From Tetrastigma voinierianum (taxonomy: Eukaryota; Streptophyta; Magnoliopsida; Vitales; Vitaceae): a stretch of 64,000 bases of DNA. The notes beneath the pieces are model-generated. The model searched no databases. It was not told the DNA's origin and was given only the letters and a program-made list of their open reading frames with translations. This document shows, in pieces, positions 34,091 through 43,386 of this stretch. The position numbers and the translations under genes are program-made. Positions within the stretch are counted from its first letter, which is position 1, and the number at the start of each line of letters is the position of its first letter. The stretch spans positions 620,001-684,000 of the forward strand of contig JAEQBH010000651.1 of the NCBI GenBank assembly GCA_016808115.1, in the 5' to 3' direction.

Positions 34091-34830
34091 GACATGCGTA
34101 AAACTTACTGAGAGTAGGTTTCATTAAAGAAGTGAAGTACTCTGAATGGCTAGCCAACATGGTAGTGGTTCCAAAGAATGGAGGAAAGTGGCAAGTATGT
34201 GTAGATTACATTGACCTCAACAAAGCATGCCTAAAAGATAGCTTCCCCTTGCCATGTATAGACCAAATTATTGATGTCGTAGCCGGGCACGAAAAACTGT
34301 CGTTTTTGGACGCTTTCTCTAGGTATCATTAGATTCCCATGCACCAGCCTGACGTAGAGAAAACGACCTTCATTACACCTCATGGGTTATACTGTTACAA
34401 GTTGATGCTCGCTTGAAAATGTCAGCAACTTATCGTAATGCTATGACTAAGATTTTCCCCATCAATGCTTAAGCGAGACCATGGAGGTCTATATCGATGA
34501 TATGCTTGTGAAATCCAAAGAACGCTTCGACCACACCAAGCCTCTACAAGAAGCCTTTGAGCTATTGCGAAGGTACAACAGGATACTCAATCCTTTGAAA
34601 TGTGAGTTCGGAGTAAGTTCAGGCAAGTTGTTAGGCTTTATGGTGATCCAGAGAGGGATAGAGGCCAATACTATTCAACTCAAAGCTATAATGGACTCTC
34701 AGGCTCCTACTTCCAAGAAAGGAGTACAACAACTGACTGGCCGGCTAGCAGCTCTTAGGCGGTTCATATCCCATTTCATAGACCGATTAAAACCATTTTT
34801 TTTATCACTCTAAGGGGAGCCAAAAGGGCC
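34091..34830 (+). pseudogene. Tat1 reverse transcriptase (active-site residues kept)
   Basis: KYSEWLANMVVVPKNGGKWQ, VCVDYIDLNKACLKDSFPLP, CIDQIIDVVAGHEKLSFLDA and FSRYH (34132-34332), then after a stop IPMHQPDVEKTTFITPHGLY. The catalytic EVYIDDMLVKSK has YIDD at 34490-34501. LLGFMVIQRGIEANTIQLKA and RLAALRRFISHFIDRLKPFF follow to 34813. Frame breaks lie at about 34330, 34415 and 34470. This is the best preserved enzyme of the element; its length matches a complete RT domain. Confidence 0.9.
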
Positions 34831-35930
34831 TGTTGGAATGAGGAATGCGACCAATCTTTCAGGGCGATTAAATAATGAACCTCCAATTATGGCTAGCCCA
34901 AGGGCAAGCTTGCATACCACTTTACCTAGAGGTGTTAAAAAGCCTTATGAGTGCTGCTCAAAGAAGCATTTAAAACCGAAAGCGTATACTCAATATTCTT
35001 CGTACAAATCTACATGAAGTATAAACCAGCATACCCGTCTCAAACAAGCTGTATCGCCCTCCGTGTGGCACAAGAAGCTTGGCCCTTACCAGCACAATTC
35101 CTATCATCGTCCCGACCACCTCCCTTTCAGTACCATACATAAGCCCGGGCTATCAAGAAGGATGGCTTAATGTAAGATCGAATCCAAGTGAATTCAGATT
35201 TAGTATAAACCTCGCTTGCATTAGCGACGTATATCGCGTATTTTAGTAGAACTACCCCAACCGTATGGACCAGTGGTGACGTCGCTAATGGATCCTTAAT
35301 GTGATGACGCTTCGCCAAATCCGAGTCGAAACCGCTTGTAGCTTAAAGCCCCAACCCAAAAGAATAGAACAAGCCATACAACTAGACTTCCTCGCATCTA
35401 ATAATGAGACTGAATATGAAGAAATCCTAGCCAGAATCGACCTTGCAAAGTCGGTATCCTCAGAAAAACTCATCATACGCAGTGACTCTGAACTAGTAGT
35501 GGGACAAGTAAACGGAGAATACGAAACGCGAGACCAACGCATGGTTAGGTATGTAAGTCTTGTCAAGCAACAACTGAGAGAAGATGGATGGTCCCAAGGA
35601 TTCGAACAGTGCTGGGTTGACACGGCAAAGAGTAGTCAGATCCCTCCCAATACAAGAAACGATATTCCTCCCGTTCATCTCCAACCGACATCACCACGCC
35701 AACTAGATAAAATGAAATAGATGAAGTCTTCGCTTCTTCTTGATGACCTAATAGTGCGCTAGAGAATTGCTAGATAACGTGATTGAAGCCCATAAGATCT
35801 AAGTCTGTGTAAAGGATTTTCTCGTGAATGGAAATTATATAAACTACCGGGACGCCATATCTAAAGTGTCTCACCAGTCATGGGCAAAGATGTATCGCGT
35901 AACTCACGCACGAATATATGGAAACCATCT
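34831..35930 (+). pseudogene. Tat1 RNase H regions (decayed)
   Basis: Immediately after RT a rather degraded piece (34840-35290) stands where the first RNase H would be. The piece 35301-35720 is clearer: KRIEQAIQLDFLASNNETEY, EEILARIDLAKSVSSEKLII, RSDSELVVGQVNGEYETRDQ and RMVRYVSLVKQQL. ASNNETEYEEI and RSDSELVVGQV match the second, archaeal-like RNase H that Tat elements carry in addition to the usual one. Its acidic residues (E in ETEYE, D in SDSEL) are kept. Confidence 0.8.
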
Positions 35931-36900
35931 AGCGTAGAACTTGGCTCACAGGCTCATAATGCTGAAGGTTGGCTATTGGTCAACCATGAGAGCGTACGCA
36001 AATGCCATGTTAGGTGCCGCTGATCGCCGCCAACGACAAGCCCTCTATTTTTGGTGGTGTCAAGCTCAAGATTTGACCACCATCACAAGCCCCTGGCCCT
36101 TCGCTCAATGGGGGATTGATATAGTTGGACCGTTGACTACCGTCTGCACTCGTAAAACGTTATTATCGTCGCTTAATCGACTATTTTGTGGAAAATGGAT
36201 AAGGTGAAGCCTCGCTTCATCAAAGATAAAGAAGTCGTTCAATTTGTTTGGAAGAATATAGTTTGCCGATTCGAAGTACCTCAATCAATTGTAACTGACA
36301 ATGGGCCACAGTTTAACAGTAGAGTATTCAGAAATTTTTTCCATGAGTTGAAATAAAAAACTTGTATTCAACCCCACGGTACCCGCAGAGCAATGACTAG
36401 GCGGAAGCATCCAACAAAACTCTCTTAACGGCTTTGAAAAGCGACCACATTCGACTAAAGAGAATGGGTAGACAAGCTACCAGAAGTTCTTTGGGCTATA
36501 GAACAACCAGCCGAAAGTCGATTGTGTCCCCGTTCGACCTCACCTACAAGATGGAGGCCATAATTCCTACAGAAATTGGGGTGCCCACGCTTCGAATGGA
36601 AATCCTTGAGAAGGCTAATATTAAAGCCATTGCCAAAGATTTAGATATCGCAAACGAACTTTGTGAAGTTGTGGTTGTACATATGGAATCGTACTAGCAA
36701 AGAGTGGCAAACCTATATAACAGGCATGTGAAACCACGTGCATTCCGAGCCGAAGACCTGGTCTTGAGAAGTGTCTTTGAAAACACTACCGACCTAATAC
36801 CTAGTTCCAATCAAATCGAATACACAATATGGCAAGCAGGATCGCACGCATTGATAAACTAGACGACCAATGTCAGATGGAATGCTATGCATCTTAAGAG
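35931..36900 (+). pseudogene. Tat1 integrase (decayed, DDE traces kept)
   Basis: The zinc-binding part is eroded (36000-36060). The core starts QDLTTITSPWPFAQWGIDIV with the first catalytic Asp. SIVTDNGPQFNS at about 36282-36320 carries the second Asp, and AEASNKT at about 36402-36422 carries the Glu in a shifted frame. SPFDLTYKMEAIIPTEIGVP (36520-36585) and YNRHVKPRAFRAEDLVLRSV (36715-36775) are the usual C-terminal motifs. Stops and shifts are spread over the gene. Confidence 0.88.
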
Positions 36901-37060
36901 GTAATATCAATAAAAACTTTCAGAGGTACTATCAATAAAGTTCTACTTAAAGCATTCCTTTCTTCCAATTCAGAATTATTATCAATAAAATTTCCTTTAA
37001 AGGTATTATCAATTAAATTTCCTTTAGAGTGTTTTCTTTTAATTCTTAGAATAGTCCCCA
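36901..37060 (+). repeat. AT-rich repeated block after integrase
   Basis: Four imperfect copies of a phrase like TATTATCAATAAAATTTCCTTT at about 36905, 36928, 36972 and 37003. No coding content. Confidence 0.6.
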
Positions 37061-37067
37061 TATCGAA

Positions 37068-37205
37068 GACCAGATATGGCTCATAGTCTACTGACACTTT
37101 TAAAAGACCAAATGTGGCTCATAGCCTACTAGCACTTTCAAAAGACCAAATGTGGCTCATAGCCTGCTGGAACTTTCAAAAGACCAGATGTGGCTCATAG
37201 CTCCA
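37068..37205 (+). repeat. 38-bp tandem repeat, about 3.6 copies
   Basis: GACCAGATATGGCTCATAG and variants begin at 37068, 37106, 37144 and 37182, an exact 38-bp step. Located between integrase and the opposite-strand ORF, the place where Tat elements commonly carry tandem arrays. Confidence 0.9.
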
Positions 37206-37559
37206 CTGGTTACAAGCCTAAGAGCAATAAAGGGTTTCAGTCTATCACAGAGCCAAGGTCCGATACCTAAGGCTCTGCCCACTTAATTCATGAAAACCCT
37301 ATCAGCTTCTAGCTCCTAAAAAACTTAACATTGATATCCTTGAAGTAACTATCCAAGTCAAGATTCGTGGGAGGGAGTTGTGAGATACAAGGAATCAATG
37401 ATATAAGTAAAACAAAAATTGTATTTCATAAATACACCAATAACATAAAAAAAAAAAACAAACAAACAAACAAACATAGAAGTTATGGTGGCCAAACGGA
37501 GCCGATTACAAAGAAAATAAGGAAGGGGAGAACTTAAGATGATCTAGCAAAGTCCTCAA
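37206..37559. other. Noncoding segment between repeats and opposite-strand ORF
   Basis: Contains GTGGGAGGGAG at 37368-37378, a possible internal polypurine tract, and a low-complexity A-rich/(AAAC)n run at 37447-37476. The rest would be the 3' UTR of the opposite-strand ORF. No gene seen. Confidence 0.5.
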
Positions 37560-39720
37560 TAGGAGTGCTCATCTCGATCCTTGCCTCTCTCATCATTTTG
37601 CTCGCTTCCGCCCCTACTGTCAGGGCTCCTCTGGCTGGTCACGACTGACACCTAGGGGAGCCCATGAAGAGTCCTGTGAGGGAGCCGGTCGGCGAGTCGC
37701 ATGCCATTTGGAACCTCCGGGCCTGCATCCAGATATTGTGTTTGATCGCACAACACCCGTAACCATAGGAGAAGATCAGCTCCAAGGCCTTCTAGTGGTC
37801 CCTCCTCCGCGGCCCTCATTCTCGCCTCACTGACTGAGGGAAGACACTTCATTCTAGCGCCCGATATCCAAGAAAAGGGAAGTCCCGCTCAACCCCTCCA
37901 GTTATGTACTCAAACCCTTTAGCCTGCCTCTTCAAAGAACTCCGCCGTGGCATCTCGCACCTTAGCTAGCTCCTTCTCCGCCCGCGCCTTCGCGTCACCC
38001 ACCCTTATGATAGCCAGTTGGGCGACCCAAGCTTCTGCCTTGGCTTCATCTCTCTCTTTTTCCGTACTCGCGATCCTCTCTATGCCCTCCTTAACCTTCC
38101 GTTCCTAGTGCTTGGATTTACCCTTAGCCTTGCCTAGGCCATCTTCCAAGGCCTCGCGCCGGAGGCGCTGATCGAGCATATTATCGCAGTTTTCAAAGAT
38201 TGCTCATCCGAAAGATGAAGCTCTGCGTCGGCGTGCCATGTCTTGATAGTAGTGATGTACTCGCGGAAAGGAAAGATAAAAGAACAATGTGAGACTACGA
38301 TCAAACAATGGTGGCAGGACATACCAACTCAAACGTCTCGTTGAAGTCAGGTTGCAAATATGCATCCCGTCCTCAGCCACATGTTGGTAGGACTTTTTAT
38401 CTAAGTAGTAAGGGAAGGGGATGTAATATTCTTCAAATAGAGCCACCACGGGTATTCGAAGATTGGTGGGGTAGAGCTCGGGCACATTAGAGATAGAAGC
38501 ATCCCTCTAATTGAAGGGGTTCCAGCGTTTGATGATTGATTGGGCAACATTCGAACCCGGGGTCGATGTGTTTGCCAGGGGGTGATCTCACTTCATCGGT
38601 TTGACCAACGAGTTCAACACCAACTTATCAGGGCCCCTTGTCCTGTGGAGGCTGCCAATTGCGAGGTTGAATTGCCTAGTAGAGAGCAGCGGCACAACGG
38701 TTGTCTCTACAGAGGGAGCCTTACGCACAACGTTATCAGTGCTGGGAGGTCCCCCGATTGAAATCCCATCCTCCAGCGATGCATAAGCCTTCCCGGGGAC
38801 ACTTTGGGTGATGCCCTCCAAAGCCAACAGGGCACCAGAGGATCATTCTAGAGAGTCCACAATAATCATTGTCGGGCTCTTCTAAACCTCTCTGTTTGGA
38901 CCAGACCATTTGGGTCGATTACCGTCTGGTCCCTCAAAGCCGAAGGTAGTCTCCCTTTGAGCACTTGCAGCTCGCTTGCGCATCCTCGCGATGAACCCAA
39001 CAGTGAGGCTAGACATATCGTCTTCCCTCTCCTTAACCGGCTCACTAGAGAGTGGATCCACCTAATCCACAAAGCCTTCTAGTCTAGCACCGACAGCCTT
39101 GATATGTCCAACCTTTTTTGCCTTCGTTCTCTTCTTCTTTGCCGCCTAGGGACCAGGTTGTGAATCTTGTTCGGCCAAGGGCGATTAATCTAGTCGAACA
39201 AAGCTAACCAAGGCTCTTTCAACGATCTCGGCATGAGGCTCTTGAGCAGACCTCGCTTGTGCAGAGCTGCCCTGGATTGACTTTAGGAGGTTGGTGAGAA
39301 TAAAGTGTTAGCTTCTAACAAGCTTTGTTGGCAACAGGTGGGGGATGACGAGGACTATGTAAGGGAAGGGGATGGCGCCTAATTCCCACAAGTTCTTCAT
39401 AGATAAGAGGAGCTTGTGGTTGCGCTCCCCCTCAGTGATCTTTAGAAGACGTATGATGAGCTATAAATTAGCCTTCTCCACCCAGCTAACCAGCTGGCCT
39501 CGCCTGTGCCTACCTACAAAACTTTCACAAAAGAAAGGCATGTCAAAACACACAAAATTCCATAAATGAGGGACATGTAAAAAACACAGATGACCTAAAG
39601 GAGTACAAGTCCCACCAAGCTGAAAAAAACTTGGGAATGAGAGGAATGGTTCAAGTCAACGGGAAGCCTTGGAGAGTTCGGCTTCTCGTACCACACACCT
39701 TTAACCAAAATAATCTTTTA
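37560..39720 (-). pseudogene. Opposite-strand ORF of Tat1 (decayed)
   Basis: Lies after pol but reads on the other strand. In coding order (right to left): MPFFCESFVGRHRRGQLVSW at about 39541-39482, then RNHKLLLSMKNLWELGAIPF and PYIVLVIPHLLPTKLVRS (39430-39320). Next come SSLTVGFIARMRKRAA-like text (39020-38960), SIGGPPSTDNVVRKAPSVET (38760-38700), IGSLHRTRGPDKLVLNSLVK (38655-38596), and ELYPTNLRIPVVALFEEYYI (38480-38420). A charged coiled-coil stretch (ERIASTEKERDEAKAEAW, about 38080-38030) follows, then SEARMRAAEEGPLEGLGADL near 37830-37770. Function unknown. Extra ORFs in antisense orientation after pol are known for Tat and Athila elements. The N-terminal part seems cut off at 39720. Confidence 0.7.
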
Positions 39721-40130
39721 TAAAAATAAGATGTCCAAAATAATACAAATTTCAAAATAATGTCAAAGCTTATTCATCCTTTGATATGTCACTAAAACCG
39801 TTGGTGACTTGAGTTTTAAAAATTTTAAAATAATTTTTTTTGAAGATAAATTTTTTAAAATAGTTAAAATTATAGTTGGTAACTATAATTTTAGGTTTAA
39901 AGTTGAAATCGAGGTTGGTGACTATGATTTTAAAAATTCTCTTAAATGATTAAAATCCTAGTCATCAACCACACTTACATTTACAACCATAGTTAACAAC
40001 CACAATTTTAACTTTAAGCCTAAAACCGTTGATAACTAAGGTTTTGATAATGTGATAAAGACATACAAGTTTGAGTATTATTTTTAAAAATATATTATTT
40101 TAGGATTTAAAAAAAAAATTATTTTGGGAC
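39721..40130. mobile_element. MITE-like hairpin element
   Basis: The ends are inverted: AAGATGTCCAAAATAAT (about 39729-39745) and ATTATTTTGGGACATC (about 40109-40124). Further in, AAACCGTTGGTGACTTGAGTTTT (39793-39816) pairs with AAACCGTTGATAACTAAGGTTTT (40020-40044) in part. Length is about 400 bp, AT-rich and noncoding. The superfamily is unsure (Mutator-like or other). No clear target-site duplication. Confidence 0.5.
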
Positions 40131-40870
40131 ATCACTCAAAAAATGTGTTATAAAAAATTTGACAGTATCAGTATCAGATAAAAAGCAACAAAATTAAATT
40201 TTGTTTTATTACCTTTCATTTTCTTGCTTATTTATTTGTTTGTTTATAATTTTTGTATTTGAAATCATAAACAAATTTTAACACTAATTAAAATTATAAA
40301 AATATTTTCAAAAATTTTGTTATGTTAATCTTCATTTTAAACGATTGGAGTGATATGAGGTGGGAGGGTTAATTGTTGATTGTTATATTACACTGTCTGT
40401 TTGGAAGGGGCGAAGCAAGATGTTTGGGCAACATGGTTTATCCTTGAGATAGCTTTTCAGAGTCACTGCCTTTGTTATTCCAACTGATGACGGATGAGAA
40501 TATACAACTTGCTTTTCTCAGCGAAAGTTTAGGGATGAATTAAAAATTTATCACTGAAAATAATTCTTCTCGGCGAAATTTTAAATATTGTTGCTAACAC
40601 TAGTTCCTTGATAATTATTGCAAATGAAATTGATATTCTTCATCACCAAAATTTTTGGCAGGGAAATTTAGCACCATTTTTTTGGCCCCAAAACTTTTTT
40701 GACAAAAATAAACCATTTAGAAACAAAAACATTCATCAATAAATATATTTTTTCCTAATAAAATTAACTTCCTTACTAAAAGTTATAATTTTTTATCTAT
40801 ATTTCTGACAAATATTTTTTATTTATTGGAGATGTTATCATTTCTTAATGACTTAGTGATTTTATCATTA
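40131..40870. other. AT-rich stretch with no recognised feature
   Basis: Simple AT-rich sequence. Phrases such as TCTCAGCGAAAGTTTAGG and TCTCGGCGAAATTTTAAAT (40515 and 40567) recall the degenerate remains of a CACTA- or MITE-type element, but no termini were found. Confidence 0.4.
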
Positions 40871-40877
40871 AAAATTA

Positions 40878-41140
40878 TTGTAAAATTATAATATTATTTA
40901 CAATATAAAGAGTTATATGATTTATTTAATTAATGATGAAACTATTATATATTCATATGATTCAATGACCAAAGTAATACTTTCGAATAATGTTAATTTT
41001 AATGAACAAATTACAATATTATTTAAATTGATAAAGTGCTATATGATTTATTTAATTATCAATGAAACTATTATAAATTTTCATCATTCAAACTTAAAAT
41101 AAGTATTCATAAAATGAATAAAGTACAACTTTAGGATAAT
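40878..41140. repeat. Tandem duplication of about 130 bp
   Basis: Two copies, about 40878-41005 and 41010-41140, share TATATGATTTATTTAATTA, ATGAAACTATTATA and GATAATGTTAA(A/T)TTTAAT-type text. AT-rich and noncoding; the ORF at 40917-41102 spans the junction by chance. Confidence 0.7.
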
Positions 41141-41199
41141 GTTAAATTTAATTTTATATTATTTTTAGTAAATTTTAAATTATTTTTGGTCCCATCCCA

Positions 41200-41601
41200 T
41201 GTTAAACTTCCTAACAATATATAAGTATGAACTTTCAACTTAGTAAATGTGTTTTAAAGTCGTGATAGCCCCTTGGACCTGAAACGGACAATATCTACAT
41301 GGTTGGATTGGGTCATTAAAAATTGTATCATAGTCACATCCACGACCTAGATGTGAGCGCATTCGGTTGGCGCCATGATCTATTAAAGCTAGCGGCGAGG
41401 ATATTGTGTCTGTGGATGTTTGTCACTCAGCGCCATATAGGGGAGAACTTCGCAACGTTATATAAGTATGAGTTTTACCGAGCAGAGTAGGTAGCGTTTA
41501 AAACTATAAGAGCTCTCTCAACTTAGTAGACACGTTTTAAACTGTAAGAGCCCCTTAAGTTCGAAACCAACAATATCTACATGATGAGACTGAGTCGTTA
41601 T
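41200..41601 (+). mobile_element. TRIM-like miniature LTR element
   Basis: Two direct repeats: 41204-41319 (truncated at its start) and about 41405-41601. Both contain TATATAAGTATGA, CAACTTAGTA, CGTTTTAAA or GTTTTAAA, GAGCCCCTT or TAGCCCCTT, and GGACAATATCTACATGGTTG or its variant. Both end with GGGTCATTA or GAGTCGTTA. After the first comes TTGTATCATAGTC (41323-41335), a decayed Met-tRNA primer site (TGGTATCAGAGCC). The interior is only about 70-85 bp. A purine-rich AGCGGCGAGGATA precedes the second LTR. This is the organisation of terminal-repeat retrotransposons in miniature; no protein is encoded. Confidence 0.7.
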
Positions 41602-41711
41602 ATTTTTAATATTTAATTTCGTTTTGAATCTTATTTTTTGTTTGAATTAAGTTTATCTTAATTTAAACCCTAATCTTATTTTTAATTTTAATTTTGATTC
41701 TAATTATATCT

Positions 41712-41965
41712 TTCATTTTCAATTTTATAATTAATCTTATAATTTTAGTATTTTACTTTAGTTTTTTAGTCTTAATTGTAAGTTCTTTAATTTCAACCTT
41801 TTATTTTCAATTTTATAATTAATCTTATAATTTTGGTATTTTAGTTTAGTTTTTTAGAGTCTTAATTAAAGTTCTCTAATTTCAACCTTTCATTTTCAAT
41901 TTTATAATTAATCTTATAATTTTAGTATTTTACTTAAGTTTTTTTAATCTTAATTATAAGTTATA
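41712..41965. repeat. Minisatellite, about 88 bp, nearly 3 copies
   Basis: TTTCAATTTTATAATTAATC and the following CTTATAATTTTAGTATTTTA start at about 41718, 41806 and 41894. Units end with TTTCAACC. AT-rich. Confidence 0.85.
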
Positions 41966-41991
41966 TATATATATATATATATACACACACA
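41962..41991. repeat. (AT)n(AC)n microsatellite
   Basis: A TATATATA run passing into ACACACAC, directly after the minisatellite. Confidence 0.9.
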
Positions 41992-42197
41992 AACCGATAA
42001 TCCCCATTTTTATTAAGAATCCCTTGATGAATTTTTCGGAAATCATAACTCTTTATTTATTAATTCCAATTTGAATATTAATATAGTTATTCAAGTTCTA
42101 GTTAAAAATGGAAAGTAAAAGGAAAAAAAATAGGAAAATAAGAATAATAAAGTTGATCATCATATATATACAAAAATTATAACTAGAAAGATGGATA

Positions 42198-42353
42198 AGT
42201 AAATTTTTTTTTAAAGCTAATAACTTTTTAATACAATGTAGTAAATTGTCGCCACTGAGACTCGAACATTTTCCCTCCCCATGTCCAACCATTCCTCCCC
42301 ATATCCAACCCTTTTAATTTTGTCGCTCTAACCGACTGAGTTTCACTTATGGA
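42198..42353 (-). mobile_element. tRNA-derived SINE-like segment
   Basis: On the minus strand, AACTCAGTCGGTTAGAGC (about 42344-42327) resembles a Pol III A box (tRNA: AGCTCAGTCGGTAGAGC). GTTCGAGTCTCAGTGGCGAC (about 42267-42248) resembles a B box. They are about 70 bases apart, with a local duplication (GGTTGGATATGGGGAGG, GGTTGGACATGGGGAGG) between. The 3' side ends in an A-rich run (42205-42215 on the plus strand as T's). Not a functional tRNA: the arms do not fold. It could be a SINE or a tRNA pseudogene. Confidence 0.5.
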
Positions 42354-42730
42354 CATGGATAGGTAAATTTATTTAGTCTACAATAATATCATGAAAATAT
42401 ATATTTTTTGAATAAATATTTAATATTAAAAATATAATGTGGTCTCATTTATAAAGTTTGTTTTAACAATTATACTTTTATATTTAATAAATATAAAAAT
42501 TAAGAAAAAAAATTAAATTGTTACAAAAAAATCTGTAAAAATAAAAAAAATAAAAAAATAAAATAAAGTCAGTAAAAATTAAATTTTTTGAAAACAAATA
42601 CGGAATTGTAGAAGATTTCCATGAAAAATCAATAAAAAAATTTGGATATTTTCTAGAAAATTTTATCTTAATTATTTTCTGAATATCGGTAAAAAAAAAA
42701 TCTAATATTAATAATCTTTTTACTACAAGG
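42354..42730. other. AT-rich stretch, no gene
   Basis: Long A- and T-runs, no ORF or repeat family recognised. It ends at the inverted terminal repeat starting at 42731. Confidence 0.5.
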
Positions 42731-42973
42731 TAGAGTTGGTAATATGAGTTGAATCCGTTAGACTAGCCCATTTTGGTCCAATTTTTTGGAAGGTTGGAGG
42801 GTAAAATTTATGGTCCGAATAAAACCGGGCCAAACTAGCCCAACCCGTGACCCATGTGGATTTAGTCCGGGTTGGTCCGAAAACTTTATTTAATCTTTTT
42901 AAGTAACTAGCTTAGTAATTTAGATTTTTCAAGAATTTATTTACAAAATTTGATATTTGGCTCTTAATATGGA

Positions 42974-43140
42974 GTCAGATCTAGAGCTAGTAAACGGGGT
43001 CAGTCCAACCCATTTTGGGCTAGCCCATTTGCGACTGCGAATTGAAGTGGATAAATTTGTCGACTGACTATTGGTAGTTTTAAATGACCCATGCGATATG
43101 GGCCAAAAGAGGTAGAAAACGAGCCAATACATTAAAAAAT
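42974..43140 (+). repeat. Second terminus-like sequence of the hAT-like family
   Basis: TAGAGCTAGTAAACGGGGTCAGTCCAACCCATTTTGGGCTAGCCCA resembles the terminal repeats at 42731 and 50128 (TAGAGCTGGCAA..., ...CCCATTTTGG). No partner in inverted orientation was found. Confidence 0.4.
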
Positions 43141-43386
43141 GCTAAAAAAATCAATTTTATAAATTCATAATTCTTCGAATAAAAATAAACAATATACAAA
43201 TATATAATAATAATTAATATATAAAATGATTGAGTCTAAACAATATAATAATAGTAAACAAACTTAAATAAATAAATAATACTATAACACTATTATAATC
43301 AAAATACCAAACTAGTTAGTTAAATAGTACCAAAATAATAAAGTAACAACTTAATAATAACATATACGAGAAAAACAACTACAAAG

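Larger units (their letters stand above)
29723..39720 (+). mobile_element. Tat-type Ty3/gypsy retrotransposon complex (Tat1)
   Basis: Order: LTR remnant (29723-30079), PBS, short interior, PPT, complete LTR (30836-31412), gag, protease, RT, RNase H, integrase, tandem repeats, long opposite-strand ORF. No LTR is seen on the right, where the element breaks off at about 39720 against an AT-rich MITE-like sequence. A downstream array and an antisense ORF after integrase are characteristic of Tat lineages. The two LTRs enclosing only about 750 bp look like a deleted derivative sharing its right LTR with the larger element. Confidence 0.85.

Noticed and set aside
37368..37390. LTR start after GTGGGAGGGAG (TTGTGAGATAC)
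   Set aside because: The sequence after it does not match the Tat1 LTR at 30836, so it is at most an internal polypurine tract.
42198..42353. Functional tRNA gene
   Set aside because: The A and B boxes are present in weak form, but the acceptor and other arms do not pair and an extra 30-40 bases with a duplication lie between the boxes.
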